Positions 1-12,298 are shown, numbered from the stretch's first letter. The stretch: DNA of 64,000 nt from Nageia nagi (GCA_050084985.1 JBITNC010000001.1:159774001-159838000); one strand, 5' to 3'. The notes: generated from the letters alone by a model not told the origin. Numbers and translations are program-made.

Positions 1-364
1 AGACTTTGACTTTACCATGTGGTTAGTTGGTAGGTTAAAGTTAGGTGATACATTTATTGTAACCCTAACCTTACCCTTGGGTTAAAGGAGGTTAGGGAGG
101 TGCTCTCAAGCTATAAATATAGGGCCTCTCCTCTTGTAATATAACTAAGTTTTTGGAGTAAGATTACTCTACTAGTTGTGTAGGAGAGAAAGAGAATGTT
201 GTGAATAGGTGCATAGATTGAGAATTGAGAACTAGTTGTGGATGTACTCCCAAGGAGGGAGGAACCACATTATATTTGTGTTATATTGTGTAAATGGTGT
301 TATGTTGAATGATTGAGTTTCCTAGTCTTGGACCTTGAGGATTAGAGTAGGTCTAAATCCTTCA
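1..364 (+). repeat. 3' part of an LTR (Copia-like), truncated by the window edge
   Basis: This looks like the promoter and transcribed part of an LTR in plus orientation. A TATA box (TATAAATA) lies at 112-119, followed by a C/T-rich initiation-like stretch. A GGAGGAACCAC motif followed by TTATAT near 256-275 matches the reverse-oriented LTR at 2712-3209 in the same relative position. The right boundary is set at the CA of TTCA at 363-364 and is a guess, because no primer-binding site follows. No coding potential is visible. It may be a solo LTR or the end of an element lying to the left. Confidence 0.45.
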
Positions 365-2690
365 ATAATGTCAATGAGCAAAATTATAAAAGAAATGATT
401 ACAAAATTTTAGACATACCATGCCCATAGTGGCATGGATTTACTTTGAACATTCATGCGATTTGAAATATTGAAATACAAGGCTACTAAATATTCAAATA
501 TTTGGTACATTTATGAAAATTGAATGCTATTATTTATTATTCTACTAATAATTATTTTCAAGGCCATGGTTATTCCATGGGAAAATATCTCATTTTTCAT
601 AGGTTATTCCAAGCTTGAGTCATTAAAAGTTCTCATCAACTTGATAATCATGGATATTGCAAGCTCGAGGCATGAAAATGGACCTCCTATGCTTGCTCTT
701 CATAGACTATGAGTTTTCATCACAGTATTCTATACATCATGGTTTATAGAACTATGAGTTGCATCAACCATAGTAACATAATTGATATCATATTAATTTG
801 ATACTTGCTCTTTCAATTGATTATTCTCTAATGGGATGTGATATATATGGGTATTATGCTGATTTGTTCTTTAGGTATTATCCAAGTGAGTAGGATTGGC
901 ATAGATCGCTCACCTCATATAGGGACTTCGATTTTGGCTTGCTTACTTGATGTAACATAAGAAGTGGAAAACAAGACCAAAAGGGGGAAGAAAACATACC
1001 ATACTTGACATATAGATCAAAATAGAGAAGTTCACTTTACTATTGAAAAATTTCCTCTCTTCTCTAAACTTCTTTGGATTATGCAATTTCAATGCTTTTC
1101 ATTTCATATCCAAAGAGGTGTAAAATTTAGATGCCTAAAAATGATTTATTATTTATATAATAAATCATATTTATAATTCTTAAATTATCAATGACAATAA
1201 TATATAAATCAAGATAAAGTTGATATTACAATATAATACCATATGCTAAGATCAATGCAATATCATTTACTATGGTTCATGTTTAAGTTATCTTGAATAC
1301 AACAAAGATTATTATTATTGTTGAGATTCAAACTCATTCCTCTCTATATCCTTTTATAGGCTATAAATATGGGTGAAATAGGTTGATTTCCATAAGATTG
1401 GATTGCTTTGATATGATAAAGAACTCTAATAGGTGGTTTTCAACTATAGTAGTTTCTCTAGATGACAACCTATCTTGGGAACTTGTTATACTCTAAGCTC
1501 TAAACTTTATATCTTTTATGCATAACATGAATAATCTAGTTCCATATCATCAACAACATTCTGCCTCTATGCTATTAGCGACATGCACCTTCTAGATCAG
1601 GAGTTTTAAATTTTGGTGTTTGACTCATTGCTCTAATCAGGTGAAGATCTGTATTGAGCTTATCTCGAATCCAATCCCAATCCTCTAAAGATTCACTGCT
1701 ATTTGCTTTTGAGGATTGCACATACACTCTATATCAGGTTCATGCATTTCATGTAATATTATTGAAATATGATATAATGCTTATTATATATTCAATTGTA
1801 TATTGTAGACTATTATTTAATTATGTTATGTTATAATTAACAATTTGAGGTCTAAAATATAGAGAATGAGTTCAAAAGGTAGATATGAGAATATCTCCCT
1901 ACAGTGCTTTGGATGTCATATGTAAGGCCATAAAAAGTTGAACTTCCCCTTAAATAAATCTAATAACTCAAAACCAAAGAGCAAGGAAGATGAAAGAAAG
2001 CAAAGGAGATCCATTCCAATAGCACTAACACCAAACCAATTAGATGATAATTATAGAGAGAAAAAGCCTGTAGTCTCTATTCTCGATCAAGGTTGCCCAA
2101 TGGAAACTATCACTAAGAAGTCTTACCCTCCCAAAGGGGTCTGCACAATGGTCTCATCATTGAAGGAAATAACCCCCTATGAACAACAAGTTTCATGAAG
2201 AAAAAGTCCCATTGTTGAATCAAACTCATGCACATTATCCAGTAATAAGAATATTTAGGATAGAAATCTTGATGTATAGTATGAATCTATTGATGCCCAA
2301 GAAGGTGGATCACATAGAGACTATCTACGAAGCCTCAAATGCAAAAATAATTTCTCTAATCTTTTTGATACATAACCCTGTACCTGGCCAATAATTGTAG
2401 CAAAATCTATGGCTATTTTAGAAGAATAACATGTTGATCTATATTCTCTTGTTGGTTACCATAGATGGATGGATACTCCTTCTGAGTATGAAAATAGAGT
2501 GTAGGATAGTATTGAAATATATTGACTAAATGATGTATCTTTTTAAGATTTTGTAATATGGGTTTTTGGGCCCTATATAAAAAACCACTATTATATAAAT
2601 TTACCTTTGACAAAAAAAAAATTATACTTTCAAATATTTTATCTCACCAAAGTGGATGAACTGTAAAAAAATGTTGAGGAGGAGCCTTCA
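365..2690. other. AT-rich stretch without a recognisable gene
   Basis: Both strands are full of stops. The longest open stretches are under 90 codons and match no family I know. A perfect 12-bp-arm palindrome with a 4-bp loop sits at 1141-1168. The lower end (2400-2690) is probably the leader of the minus-strand LTR element whose primer-binding site lies at about 2695-2711. Confidence 0.5.
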
Positions 2691-2711
2691 CACCAAGCTC
2701 TTGATACCAAA

Positions 2712-3209
2712 TGTAGGAATAAAGACTTAAACACTAAAGTCCTAGAGGCCTTAGATTATATAAAAGCTCTTTTAAACATCAATACTCAAAGCATAAACAA
2801 TCTCACAAATTGACACAATATATAAGTGGTTCCTCCAACTATGGAAGTACATATACTAACTAAGATCTTTCTCATTCATAAAGATAACTCTCTTATAAGA
2901 CCTCTTTCTTCCTCTCCTAATGCTAATCCTAAAGCATAACTTTGATTTAACTTTTGGTAAGTAATCACAAGGAGAGGGCCTTCTATTTATAGAGAAAAAT
3001 CCTCCATTAGATCACCCTTTTAACCATTGTACAAAGACATGATATGCTTCACCACTTTACCCAAGGGGCGTGCTCATGAGGAGTGTATGAAAAGTTACAT
3101 TATCATATTCACTTAAATACTTAAGGTATCTAGGGATACCTTTAAGTATTGTTGAATTTAAAAGAACAACCTTACAAAACTTTACAAAAATGCATTATAC
3201 ATTCCAACA
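2712..3209 (-). repeat. complete LTR with adjacent primer-binding site (Copia-type)
   Basis: Read on the minus strand, this 498-bp segment starts TGTTGGAATG and ends TTCCTACA, so it has the TG...CA ends of an LTR. A TATA box (TATAAATA on the minus strand) lies at 2984-2991. Directly after the 3' end, at about 2695-2711, is TTGGTATCAAGAGC, close to the initiator-methionine tRNA primer-binding site of plant Copia elements (TGGTATCAGAGC). This makes it a 5' LTR of an element running toward lower coordinates, whose body has been lost or decayed. The 5-bp flanks (CCAAA and TTAAA) do not match, so it is not a clean solo LTR. It abuts the integrase relic of the Copia element to its right. Confidence 0.7.
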
Positions 3210-3239
3210 TTAAACACTTTAAGTAGAACCCACTTTGAT

Positions 3240-4137
3240 TTTCCACATGATTCTTAAAAAAATTAAAATATTAAAAATGCCTCATACTTTGCTTTCAAAA
3301 AAGTAGACCCAACATATTCTTGAAAAATCATCTATAAAGTAAGGAAGTAGAAACTTTTACCTAAACTTAGAGTTTGCATTGGGCCATAATTTTTGGAATG
3401 CACCTATTGAAGGGGGTAAGAGGATCTCCATGCTTTGCTTCTTGGAAAACTTGACCTTGAGTTCTTTCCCAAAGCATATCCTTTACACACACCTTTGTGA
3501 TCTTGGACTTTAGGCAATCCATACACCATCTCTTGAGAAACCAACAATCTCAAACTATGAAAGTTCAAGTGCCCATATCTTAAGTGCCATAACTAACTTT
3601 TATCATCAATAAAAATATTTGCAAAATTAGTTCTTTGCTCTCCAAAATTTAATAGAAACAACCTTTTCTTAGTCAATGGTGACAAGCATATGCCCATGAT
3701 TCTTTTCATAGATAACATAATTGTTATCTTAAAAAATAAGCTTATAATTGTTTTCCATGATTTGAACAATACTTAATAAGTTATGTTTCATATTTAGAGT
3801 GTAGTATATGTCATTCACCTTTTTTTTACCTTCATTGATGTGTTCCTTCATAACTCCTTTGCCTTCAACTTGAAAATAATTATAATCTTTAAGATTGATC
3901 TTTGACTTGTAGTAAGTGTCTATTGTAGAAAAAATCTCCCCCTTATTGATCATGCCATTGAAAAAACCAATATCAAGAAGCCATATCGAATTCAAATTTT
4001 GATATGTTTTGATATATGATAAAAACAAAATTGAAGTGCCTTCCTTCTCTCCATAGTATGTACTACTTCTCCCTTCTTGGGAAGCCTTTCAATTGATACT
4101 CCCTCTCAAAGTGTCCATACTTGTTACAATAGTAATA
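3240..4137 (-). pseudogene. Ty1/Copia pol relic: zinc knuckle, protease, integrase start
   Basis: Translated on the minus strand, the order is that of a Copia polyprotein. A decayed zinc knuckle lies at 4090-4137 (Y..C....H....Y, so the first and last cysteines are lost). The aspartic protease lies at 3729-4028, with WLLDIG where DSG or DTG is expected, which removes the catalytic triad. It ends in a run similar to the usual KHNLLSV..L. A GAG-pre-integrase stretch (WLWHLRYGHLN) is at about 3550-3590, and the integrase start reads to about 3240. Frames change and stops are frequent. Reverse transcriptase and RNase H are absent, because the relic stops at the LTR at 3209. It belongs with the gag relic at 6019-6760. 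Confidence 0.75.
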
Positions 4138-4339
4138 TTACTTTTCCTTCTTGTCACCAGTTCCTCATACTCTTCCTTAGTCACCTCCTCTTTGTTGATA
4201 TGGAAAATGCAATTTGGCTCTTTATCTTGCGATCGAGTTATGGGGGTGCCAGATTGATCCTCATAATAAACCAACCATCCTTGGATGAATCTATTTTCAA
4301 TTTATTCAACATTCAATTTTATTTATTCCATGCCTAGCG

Positions 4340-6010
4340 AGTCATTTTTAGATAATTTTATGGACAATGATTCATAGACAAAATCATGATATGCTCGAAC
4401 AGTTAGGATTCTAAGAACGTCAAGGATATATATTTTCTATAGAATTGCTTAGCTTGTAAATGGATCTTGTTTTAAAAATTCAAAATCCTAAAGATCACTA
4501 TCTCATAATATTCTTTAGATGCATCTTGCAGACAAAGAAATGAATAGGATCTTGAGATTTCAATGGTATAGTTTTATATAGGAAAGGCCTATCATGGATA
4601 TTTAACCAATTAGATTGCATAATTTCCACATAAAAGGATACAATTCAGATGGGATTCAATCTCTCATAGAAAATAAGATGTTACCCATTCATTGTAGCTC
4701 TCAAAATTTAGAACCATGAGGTTTACTTACCATAGATAGATATGTAGACCCTTTAAAAGACTCATCATAGATAGAAGAGATAATTTGATTTCAAATTCCT
4801 CATTCTAATTTTATTAGGATGGTTCCTTATCCATCATGAAAGGTGAAAAATAAAAGAAAAAGGGGTAGAGATGTAAAAAGAGATAAAAAGGTTCAAAGTG
4901 CAAGAAAGAAAGGAAAATGGTGGGGCCAACTTGGGCTTCCAAAAATTATGTTGGAACCTGGAAGAAGGACCCCTTGCTCATAGCAATCCCTATAATGTAG
5001 TATTTATCATTCGGTTGCAAGAGATCAGAGGCTATAGTCACTACCATACCATGGAGAATAAGAAACATATAAATAATGCAACCATCTAAGGCATCTAAAG
5101 GCTACACGAAGAAATAAATGTACAAGTGCTTCCATGCTCAATTTGGGCTATAACAATAGATGTTTCATTACTAAGATGTAAATGCTACAAGATCCAACCT
5201 CTTATTTTACATCAATTTGAGCTGTATATATATAGCTTTAGATTCAAAAATATCACCAACGATAATAAGAATATAAAGAGAATCTATAAAATATAGTCTG
5301 TACTCAACTAAGTATGATATAATAGAATTATGAAATCTAAAGCATATCTAGGCTACAACTTGAATGTACATAGTTGTAACTTTCTATAATTATGCTAAAT
5401 GAAAATTGTATTTTTTATCTTTAAATCCCATACGTATTCAAGAAATCTTGCTATAGTAAGATCAAACAAATGCTAGAATATTTCTTACAATTATTATAAT
5501 GTTTATATAATCTTGCTAGACTTAGGCAGTATAATTGAGAATGTCATGATTTAGACCAATAAGAAATGATCGTTGGCTCTAGTAAATGCATGCGGACATG
5601 GTCGAGCTTTGGAAGAAGGAGTTGTAGTTGAGTTTGTCTAGTTTTGAGAAAGTACGAGGTGTATTGGTTGATAAAACTGCTTTACTTAAAGATGCCTTGG
5701 TAATAGTCTAGCCGTATTCTAGGAGTATGTGCAAAATGTGAAGACCACTGAGCTGTGGGAATATTGTAAACTTATAATTCCATTGGGTTTCAAGAAAGTT
5801 CTTCTACTTTGGAGTTCACTACACTCTAGGAAAATACGTAAGAGAAGAGTATTTTTGATCTCTGGGAAGATGATTTACATATGCAACATCATTGGGTTCC
5901 AAGAAAGTTCTCTTTTGTCAAACTGCTACTATTATGGATGCCTCTGAAATACTTCAAACATGTTAATACTTAGGCATTTTACCAAAATAACTTCCCTACT
6001 TAATGTAAGT
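4340..6010. other. unexplained 1.7 kb between gag and zinc knuckle of a Copia relic
   Basis: In Copia elements the gag core is followed at once by the zinc knuckle and protease. Here about 1.7 kb lies between them, so an insertion or rearrangement is implied. I recognise no protein domain in it. At its right end the minus strand reads GGGAAGTTATTTTGG (about 5983-5997), which resembles the MULE-like terminal repeat at 41146, but I did not find a matching left end. Confidence 0.4.
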
Positions 6011-6018
6011 TATGATTT

Positions 6019-6760
6019 CTATAACACTCTTCTTCCTCTACCTCTTCCTCTTGAAGGAGATCTACCTCTCCCTCTACCTTGGCCTTGGCCACTTGTACTA
6101 GGTTCACCTTCCTTGGATTCAAAATCTCTCTTTAACATGCCCAACATTTGGATATAGATAAAGTATTTCCTCATGGTACATAAGTGAACCAATGGTTTGA
6201 TCATAATTAAGAGTATAAAGATTTTTACTCTCTTCAATTATGATAACTACATGATTCCATATGGGAAGAAGTGTTCTTAACATTTTCTTCATAACCACTT
6301 TATTCTTTACCTCTTCACCAAGAGTCTCCATCTAGTTAACATATTCCTTGACTCTCACACAAAACTCTCCAATTTTTTCATCCTCCTTCATTCTCAAATT
6401 CTCAAACTCTATCTTCAGAGTTTGTAATATCACTTGCTTTACTTGGGCATTACCTTCGAAACCATCCTTCAAAGCTTTCCAAGATTTACTAGATGTATTA
6501 TAATTATCTAAATTCTAGGAAAGAGGCTCTGTTACAAGGTTTTTAAGAGATTATAAAGGGAAAAACTATTTTTTGTCTATGCCTCTCTTGGTTGGTCTAT
6601 TAATAGCTATAAGGGTGCTCTAATTTGGCTCAATATAGCCATCTTCAATGATATCCCAAACACCCTTTCCAATGAGTAACATCTTCATCTTAAGAGACCA
6701 ATACTCATAATCATGTTCATTGAAATTTGGAATGGGAAAATGATTAGTTTTAATAGCCAT
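6019..6760 (-). pseudogene. Ty1/Copia gag relic (UBN2 type) with RG-rich tail
   Basis: The minus-strand frame starting with the ATG at 6758-6760 opens MAIKTNHFPIPNF, then has DYEYWSLKMKMLL, the usual start of a plant Copia gag (F.G..Y..W...M). It continues with the MLRTLLPIWNHVV segment of the UBN2 domain. The C-terminal end at 6019-6120 is a basic arginine/glycine-rich run (GRGRGRSPSRGRGRGRR), typical of the nucleic-acid-binding tail before the zinc knuckle. In-frame stops and frame changes break it into pieces (one open stretch is 6119-6331). It is the 5' part of the element whose protease and integrase lie at 3240-4137. Confidence 0.75.
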
Positions 6761-6764
6761 TCGC

Positions 6765-9700
6765 TTCTCCACAATCAAACACAACTACAAGAAGAAGCCT
6801 TTTTATATCAACTTTACCAAAACTTGCTAAGTTCTTCAAAAAGCACCCACAAGCCTACTCTAACTTAAAAGATCTACAAGCTTGGATATCACAATAAGAG
6901 AATTGAATTGATTCTCATATATTGATTCAAGAATGAAACTTAAAAATATATATGATTTGGAGCTACAACATGAGATACTCCATAACTGAAATATTAAATG
7001 AATACTACACCTTGGAATGTCACAAAGATTGACTAAAGAATCCTACTAATGTAACAACCCACCCATTATGCACTTGGTATGAATCTATTATGTATGTGGT
7101 ATTTGAAATAAATTTGGATTAATTATGAACTTTGATGAAGTTTACATGTATATGTATGATTATTTTTATCGGATTGATACTGGCTTTGAAAATGTTTTCG
7201 ATGCAGATTACAAGTGGGCTTAGTAGGAGAGGAAATTGGAGAATCAAGTGAACCAAGGATGAGCTGGTCATGGGAATTGATAGGTAGGAATGATGAAATA
7301 CTTGGTTCTTGAATTGCTGATAGTCCATATGGGCCACCGTAAATCATGTAGTTGCATATCATATTGTTTGAATAGCATGAAGTTTGACCCATGTGATGGT
7401 TATTTGCACTAACAATTTTACACTGTAGGACAAACAAGCTCCTCAAGTAATAATGTGTGCAAAAATATTATAGTATGTTTATTTAATGTGAATGATGAAT
7501 TAATTAAATTTTTGAAAGGAGAAATAAAATATTTGGATACCATATCTTAGCACACAAAATATTTTTACCCATTAACAATTTTATTTTACTTTTAGAAAAT
7601 TTATTTACCTAGTGAAAAATATTTGTCTCCATGGTAATTTATCCAAAATTATTAGTCTATCATAAGGTTTAAAAAGTCCACACCTCTTTTGGCTACCAAC
7701 AGGGTAGCGATTTTCTCCTTGGGAAACTATTTGGTGATTGGTTTTTTTGGGATCCGGATAAAACCCTGCATTTTTTGATAATGTAATTTACCCTTATTAT
7801 AAAAAAATTCACACCTCAAAATATTTTGAAATACATGTGAGGTAGCATAAAATAATTGATGACTATTGCAAACTTTTGCCCAAAGATAAACATTGAATTA
7901 AAATTTAACCATGAAGAGAATCAATATATCTCCCACCTAAATAAAAATGATGAAGATAAATCTATTTTATAATTAATTTTCAATATTTTAATATAAATAC
8001 CACATGAGGCTTCAAAAGAATACAACTCTCCTAAGCATCAATTCCCATGCAAGAAGTTTAGAAAAAGACTCCCTCAACCTTCCTCAAGTTCTCTTCTAAG
8101 TTTTACCATCTTTATGCCAAATTTATTTATTTTATAAAAGAATTATGCTTTCAAGTTTATTTAATGATTTCTTGTATTAAGCTATCTTATGTTACATTTT
8201 CTATAATATTAGTATAAGTTCTTGTATGGTCTTTTCCATTTGTACCTTGCACTAGTATTTTAATGGAAAAACACTCTTTTTAAACATAAAATATTTGGAT
8301 TCAAATTTAATGACAATAATTTGATACTGATGGATGCTAAGCGTCAAGTATTCTGGCTAAATGTGCGAGACACCAGTGAGATCCTTTTTGCAGACTTCCT
8401 TTCTGGATGATCTTATTTGAATTAAGTTTTATACCTGTTTTAAAAGAACCGGTTGTGCTCGACCGTAGGTATCCCTCACAATGCCTTGTATACGCTTAGA
8501 TGTGTGTCTAAAGATTAGAAGCAATATGTCTTTGATATTTTTTATGAAGCCTTGCTTTTGTGATTCAGCCTTTCATTTTTTTTATTTTGACCTCTGCAAC
8601 CAATATAATGTTTTAAAGTTTTTTTTGAAGGGTTGAGTAAGCATATGTTTTCCTTCTAGAGAGATTGAACTTAAATATCTGTGTCTTCTTTGAATTAATA
8701 CTATAATACAAGTATAAATCTCTAACTCAGTTCTTAAAGCGGATCCATAGATTTGTTAGTTCATTTGATGTCTCCTTCCCTAGAGTTAAGTGCACTCAGA
8801 CGTCTATACGTTATGTCAGATCGTATATGCTTGGTCAGGTTTTTGATTTATACGAATTAAATCAAATTTGAGTTATAGTTTTTTTAGTGAAGCCTCCTCT
8901 ACTCTTTTAATTTTGAATAACAGGGATTGAAAAATTAATGTTATTAAAACCTATGGTGTTATATTGATTGCCTTTGCAATATAAAAACATTAGTAATACA
9001 ATCTTAAACCTATTTGAATATGCAATAAGAACACAAACCTTGTCCATTTCTATTGTGGGTTCATAAAATATTAATATGGACTTCTTTAAAATATGAGTGT
9101 ATAATAATGTTCTAAAATTATAGTTGGTATCTCTTGTGAAAATGATATTCAATATGTTTGATAAAAAAGAAAGTTTCAACATTTATTCATATGAAGGATT
9201 ATTGATAGGTTTAATCAAAAGTGATTGAGATCATGTTTTTTTTACTCCAAGATCGAGGAAGAGGGGTATTCATTAAGTTGACTTTGACATCCTTGAGCTT
9301 TAGAACGAAATTATGTATGAGTATTTTTTTCAATGCATTGTTGAGATGTATACCATGTTTGAACTTTTGATAGGGTGAACATTTTGTGAAACATTGCATA
9401 GTAGATGAAGTGAACAATTTTGTAGAATTGATGAAGCATCTAGGGTAGGAGGTATTTCATTGCATAATAAGAGTTGTCCTGATCCTCACATAATTTCAAG
9501 CCAAGTCCTAGTGCCTAGAACCAACGAGTCTTGGGTTCACTTGAAGAGATGCTTGGAAAATGAAGATGGCTAGAGATTGAAGACAAATTAAGACTTGAAA
9601 TATGTTTGAAAACTTTTATAATAATTGTATCTTGTTTTGTTAAGAGGTTATTGCACTTGTATTACTTATTGATAGCAAACCTCCATTTGTAATTATCTTC

Positions 9701-9985
9701 TTATTTCAATTAAGGTGGAATTAAAGTGTGCCCTTGTTAAAAGAGTTTATGTTATGAGCCATGAAGATAGAATAAACATCATAATCATCTTTTATATTTG
9801 GATCATAAGAGGAATTGAGTTGAAATTGTACATACAAGACCTAATAAAGAATATAAAGTTTGTATTCAATATAATGAAACATAGAATCATTATTGATTTA
9901 CTTATTGAGTATTACATTTATATGAAGTATTCATGGAAATCCAAAGAGATATCAATGTGTGTAATGATCTCTAACTTATAAAACA
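6765..9985. other. gene-poor AT-rich region
   Basis: No domain could be recognised apart from the possible exon fragment at 7123-7446. Segments at 8340-8560 and 8760-8880 are less AT-rich and may be old LTR pieces, but they show no termini or primer-binding site. I found no 5' LTR for the minus-strand Copia element whose gag starts at 6760. Confidence 0.45.
7123..7446 (-). pseudogene. possible captured exon fragment, Ser/Pro/Asn-rich protein
   Basis: An open frame of 107 codons on the minus strand encodes a polar segment with NNHHMGQTSCYSNN, then SSFLPINSHDQLILGSLDSP and more Ser/Pro residues. Base composition is less AT-rich than the surroundings. The composition resembles the C-terminal half of a plant transcription factor (for example an R2R3-MYB), but no DNA-binding domain is present, so the family is a guess. 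There is no convincing start and no polyadenylation signal. It could be an exon fragment carried by a transposon, or chance. Confidence 0.2.
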
Positions 9986-9987
9986 AC

Positions 9988-10256
9988 TTTTAGAGTATAT
10001 TATACTTAGGTATGATATTTACTTAATTTTTACTAGGATATTAGGTATTATATTTTTATCTTTTTCCTAATTTGTTCAGGATTCTAACATCTTCTTGTTA
10101 TAAGTCCCTCCATGTAATTTGTGTTCCTTAGGTATTTATTCATAGCCTTTTTGGAATAATCAATCAGTTTCTTGAATTTTTCTTTATTCCTTTTGTAGTG
10201 TTGTGTATAGCTATTTTCTTCCGTTTGTATTGCTTTTATTGCAAACATCCTAAGAT
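9988..10256 (+). repeat. left LTR of a small defective Copia element
   Basis: This segment is a diverged copy of 12580-12857; both start TTAGAGTATATTATACT and both contain TATTTATTCATAGCC and GGAATAATCAATCA. The first bases are degenerate (TT instead of TG). The 3' boundary is uncertain because the copies diverge after TATTGCTTTTAT. I see no initiator-tRNA primer-binding site after it. The flank ACAAC (9983-9987) may pair with ATAAC after the right LTR as a damaged 5-bp target duplication. Confidence 0.7.
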
Positions 10257-11105
10257 TTCTTGCAACTCTAGTTTATAGGCTGCTGGTTCATCATTTTTAA
10301 TCCTTTAGCTGGTGTGAATTGGTGTGTTTTGTGAGATCATCCACATCTGCTGGGCGTTTTTGAGGAGATTGTTTAGATCAGAAACCACTTTATGATTATC
10401 CTGTGGTCATTGTCGTTCAGAAATTGTCTGCATTATGCCATGTCTATATGTGTTTGGCTTGCATATAGGCGTGTAGATCTAGTGGATACGGACGGTAAAT
10501 AGTGTGACTTCTAAAGTTCCTATGAGATCTGATGTGATTGTGCACTCTGTCGAGGCATCAGCAATCTCTGGTGTGTTTTGCAGCAGATCGTTTGAAGACT
10601 TTTTGCAGACAACAACTTTCTAGACGTCTCCCTCCTTGGTGTGATCTGCAATCGTATGGTCCTCTGCATCTCAGTGCTTCAAAGTGGTTTACCTTGGCAG
10701 ATTTCTACGTATCTCCTTTTTGGTCTCTGCTTTGCCTGCACTTCTCAGTGTACACTGATCTGGATCTGGCTTGAGTTCTTCACCTCAAGGCCTGCAGTCA
10801 CTAGACGTCTCCTTAGCTCTGTGTTTTTTGCGGAGATCTATGGTTGCTCTCTCTTACAGCAGATGGTGGTTGGGACAGCTTGTTTGAGAGCTTATAAATC
10901 TGTTGAGGACATTGGGAGGTTATTCTCTTCTGATGGGGATATTTGAATTTAGGCGTTCCAAACTAATGTGGGCCCAGTTTATTTTTGGCTGAGTGGGCCC
11001 TTCTTCTGCTAACATGACGTTGACCTTGTGTGCTTTCCCTTGGTGACATGGCATTTGGTGTTTTTTGGCTGATTTGGAGTTGCTAAAAATGCAGCATTAG
11101 CTGGC
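10257..11105 (+). mobile_element. GC-richer internal leader/gag region of the defective Copia element
   Basis: This stretch lies between the left LTR and the integrase pieces and is clearly richer in G and C than the DNA outside the LTRs. Open frames at 10538-10774 and 10641-10946 overlap and match nothing I recognise. The words AGACGTCTCC and TCTCAGTG recur, suggesting internal repetition. It occupies the place of the leader and gag but shows no UBN2 signature. Confidence 0.35.
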
Positions 11106-11480
11106 TTGGCTCAAAACTTTTTTATTTACCATTTAAAAATGTCACCTTGGGGCAGTCACAATATCAGTCACTCTTTTGAAGATTTTTCCCTCCCTGGATC
11201 TCTATTTCGAGTGTCACCAGTTTTCGAGGATTCTTCATTTCATGTTGGATATTTTGAGTGGTTGTATTACATGTTTTTGCATTTTCATGACATGGTTATT
11301 GGTTCGTCTAAGGTATTTTGTTTTGATGGTGTTTTGTCTTGTTGTACTCTTGGTAAGCAACATTAAGATCTTTTTTTAGAAGGCAAAGTTCATTGTGTAT
11401 CTTCTCCTTTGGAGTTGGTACATAGTGACTTGATGATTTTTCTATACCCATCATTTACAGGATCTTTGATACCATGGAAA
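11106..11480 (+). pseudogene. Copia integrase N-terminal fragment, plus orientation
   Basis: From about 11290 the plus strand encodes the junction between GAG-pre-integrase and integrase: a cysteine-containing CCTLGKQH stretch followed by SSPLELVHSDL at about 11400-11435. SSPLELVHSDL also occurs on the minus strand at 12298 downward. The two segments are therefore inverted copies of about 185 bp (11290-11475 against 12298-12110). The fragment ends near 11480, where the minus-strand copy begins. Confidence 0.65.
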
Positions 11481-12298
11481 GATTTGTAAGGGAAGCAAAT
11501 CAAGCTCAAGAACACAAAAAATACACATCATCATAAATCTGAAAGAAGCTCAAACAAAACTGATCATGAGTATGGAAAAAGAGATCATGAGTGTCAAGAT
11601 CAATCAATTGATATGCCTTCATGTCCTCATTGTAGCCAACAAAGATGAGAGGCTTGCTCTTCTTATCCAAGCCTTACACTTGATCTTCGAAATGAAGGCC
11701 CAAGCATGACTACCAAACACATTGAAGCGTGACATATCTGGCTTGGTTCCAGTCCAAGCCTCTTCAAGAGTCATGTGCTCAAGTGCTAGATGGGGAGTGC
11801 AATTCTAGACATAGTTCGCACAATTGATTGCCTCTGCCCAAAAAATAGGAGAAAAGTCTCTAGAATGCATCATACAATTGGCCATCTCCTTCAGTGTTTT
11901 GTTCTTTCTTTTTGCAACTCCATTTTGTTGTGGAGTGTGAAGGACATAATGTTGATGAACATTTCCATGCTTCTCAAGGAGCTCTGAAAAGTTTGTACTA
12001 AAGTACTCCCCCCATTGTCTATGCGAAGATTTTTGATGCAACTAGAAGATTGATTCTCGACCAAAGCCTTGGAGATTTTCAAGTGAGCAAAAACATCACT
12101 CTTGTACTTGAATGCATACTGAGCTCCTATAAAGGATGGGTACGAAAAAATTATCAAGTCACTATGTACCAACTCTAAAGGAGAAGATGCACATTGAGCT
12201 TTGCCTTTTGGAAAAGGGTCTTGATGTTGGTTACCAAGGGCACAACTAGTGAAAACACCATCAGAACAAGACACCTTGCAAGCTAATGACCATGTCAT
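11480..12298 (-). pseudogene. Copia integrase core relic, minus orientation
   Basis: The minus strand reads through most of an integrase: CALGNQHQDPFPKGKA, SSPLELVHSDL, the second catalytic region (LRIDNGG, then EYFSTNFSELLEKHG in another frame), then HTPQQNGVAKRKNKTLKEM with the E of the D,D-35-E triad replaced by K, and FWAEAINCANYV. Frames shift at about 12000. It lies inside the LTR pair 9988/12580 but opposite in direction to the polypurine tract at 12568-12579, so the internal region was rearranged or the fragment inserted separately. Confidence 0.75.

Noticed and set aside
61-90. AACCCTAACC-like words suggesting telomeric repeat
   Set aside because: Only one and a half units with mismatches, inside an LTR-like segment.
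1141-1168. Perfect palindrome as a terminator or regulatory hairpin
   Set aside because: A/T-only arms in AT-rich nuclear DNA with no gene nearby; likely chance or a mini inverted repeat.
2712-3209. Solo LTR
   Set aside because: A primer-binding site follows its 3' end and the flanking 5-mers do not match.
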